64,000 nucleotides of DNA, taken from Ureibacillus thermophilus. Lineage in GTDB: Bacteria > Bacillota > Bacilli > Bacillales_A > Planococcaceae. Both the position numbers and the translations under genes were made by a program. The DNA is taken from assembly GCF_004331915.1 (NCBI RefSeq), contig NZ_CP036528.1, positions 696,567-760,566 of the forward strand, read 5' to 3'. Shown in pieces: positions 63,736 through 64,000 of the stretch (position 1 is its first letter; the number at the start of each line of letters is the position of its first letter). A model generated the notes under the pieces. That model did no database searches and was not told where the DNA came from. It was given only the letters and a program-made list of their open reading frames with translations.

Positions 63736-63998
63736 TAATATGCTAAACCATATAATGCTTTGATATGTGATAAATAGCGCACATGACTGGCTTCTTTCAT
63801 TAAAGAAGCAGGCAAGCCTTTTAGAAGGATATTGTTTTGGCCGACTGTTGCGACGCCATCTTTGCGTCCAAGGCTTGCAAGGGTACCAGAGTTCACTGGG
63901 CTGAATTCTTTTAGTTTTTGACCTCTAATTGTTGCATATAGGTTATAACCTGCGCATTCGCCCATTTGCCATGCGTTTTGAGCAGTTGGTGCATATAA
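63735..63998 (-). CDS. ndh: Type II NADH dehydrogenase (NDH-2), C-terminal part
   Basis: Open at the window edge; 87 codons plus stop. YAPTAQNAWQMGECAGYNLY is the conserved quinone-site region (AQxAxQ) of NDH-2, followed by GTLASLGRKDGVATVG and a membrane-associating C-terminus. NDH-2 passes electrons from NADH to menaquinone without pumping protons. The last base of its TAA stop codon is supplied by the last base of the adjacent intron. Confidence 0.88.
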   Translation of the reverse strand, partial: LYAPTAQNAWQMGECAGYNLYATIRGQKLKEFSPVNSGTLASLGRKDGVATVGQNNILLKGLPASLMKEASHVRYLSHIKALYGLAY

Positions 63999-64000
63999 TG

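Overview
The window is A+T-rich chromosomal DNA of an endospore-forming Gram-positive bacterium of the order Bacillales. The evidence is gene order. cwlD-salA-gerD-kbaA-(pdaB position)-rRNA genes, followed by tRNAs, rocF, sigW-rsiW-cdaA-cdaR-glmM and glmS, is the arrangement known from Bacillus relatives. The IS types, the repeats and the extra cobalamin genes suggest a Planococcaceae-like (Lysinibacillus/Ureibacillus-type) genome rather than B. subtilis itself. That genus-level placement is inference only.

Layout. 1-2455 is a complete IS21-family element. 2456-10625 is an accessory zone with an AbrB-like gene, a tyrosine recombinase flanked by palindromic DNA, a decayed IS66 element, a frameshifted lipoprotein sugar dehydrogenase, a nitrilase/GNAT pair, an SRAP pseudogene and nested hairpin-ended repeats. 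10629-12043 is cobT under a cobalamin riboswitch. 12108-15654 is a heterodimeric ABC exporter with one degenerate ATP site. 15794-20115 is the sporulation/germination cluster, in which the pdaB position holds a NodB-like protein lacking the catalytic residues. 20182-20749 is a scarred rRNA operon: about 0.1 kb of 16S, an IS1182-type end, then 5S. An ISL3 relic and tRNA-Asn follow. 22498-29265 is a branched-chain-amino-acid-type ABC importer operon with an embedded acyl-CoA synthetase-like gene. 29658-29993 holds tRNAs Glu-Val-Tyr-Gln. 30326-39616 runs rocF, sigW/rsiW, cdaA/cdaR, glmM, a PfpI-like gene and glmS with its ribozyme.

40638-49180 is a second cobalamin block. It contains btuF-btuC-btuD plus a PduO-like gene under a riboswitch, a divergent second PduO-like gene, and a class Ib-type ribonucleotide reductase (nrdE-nrdI-nrdF) under a third cobalamin riboswitch with a terminator. 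With cobT this makes three independent B12-sensing leaders in 35 kb. 50804-54422 carries prsA and a two-gene cytochrome bd-superfamily complex whose first subunit ends in a cytochrome c domain. 55013-62862 carries a nitronate monooxygenase, a decapitated MarR gene behind 21-bp tandem repeats, a PaiA-like acetyltransferase, a two-component system and two MFS transporters. The window ends inside the 3' part of a type II NADH dehydrogenase gene.

Three repeat systems recur: (i) about 180-bp hairpin-bounded elements directly after four genes (salA, rsiW, glmS, prsA); (ii) elements ending in GAGGCTGGGACA-type inverted repeats; (iii) two internally deleted group IIC-like introns, each inserted just after a Rho-independent terminator. 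The most unusual candidates are the CydA-like/cytochrome c complex, the pair of motif-poor PduO-like proteins, the NodB-fold pseudoenzyme at the pdaB locus and the hairpin-bounded repeat family.
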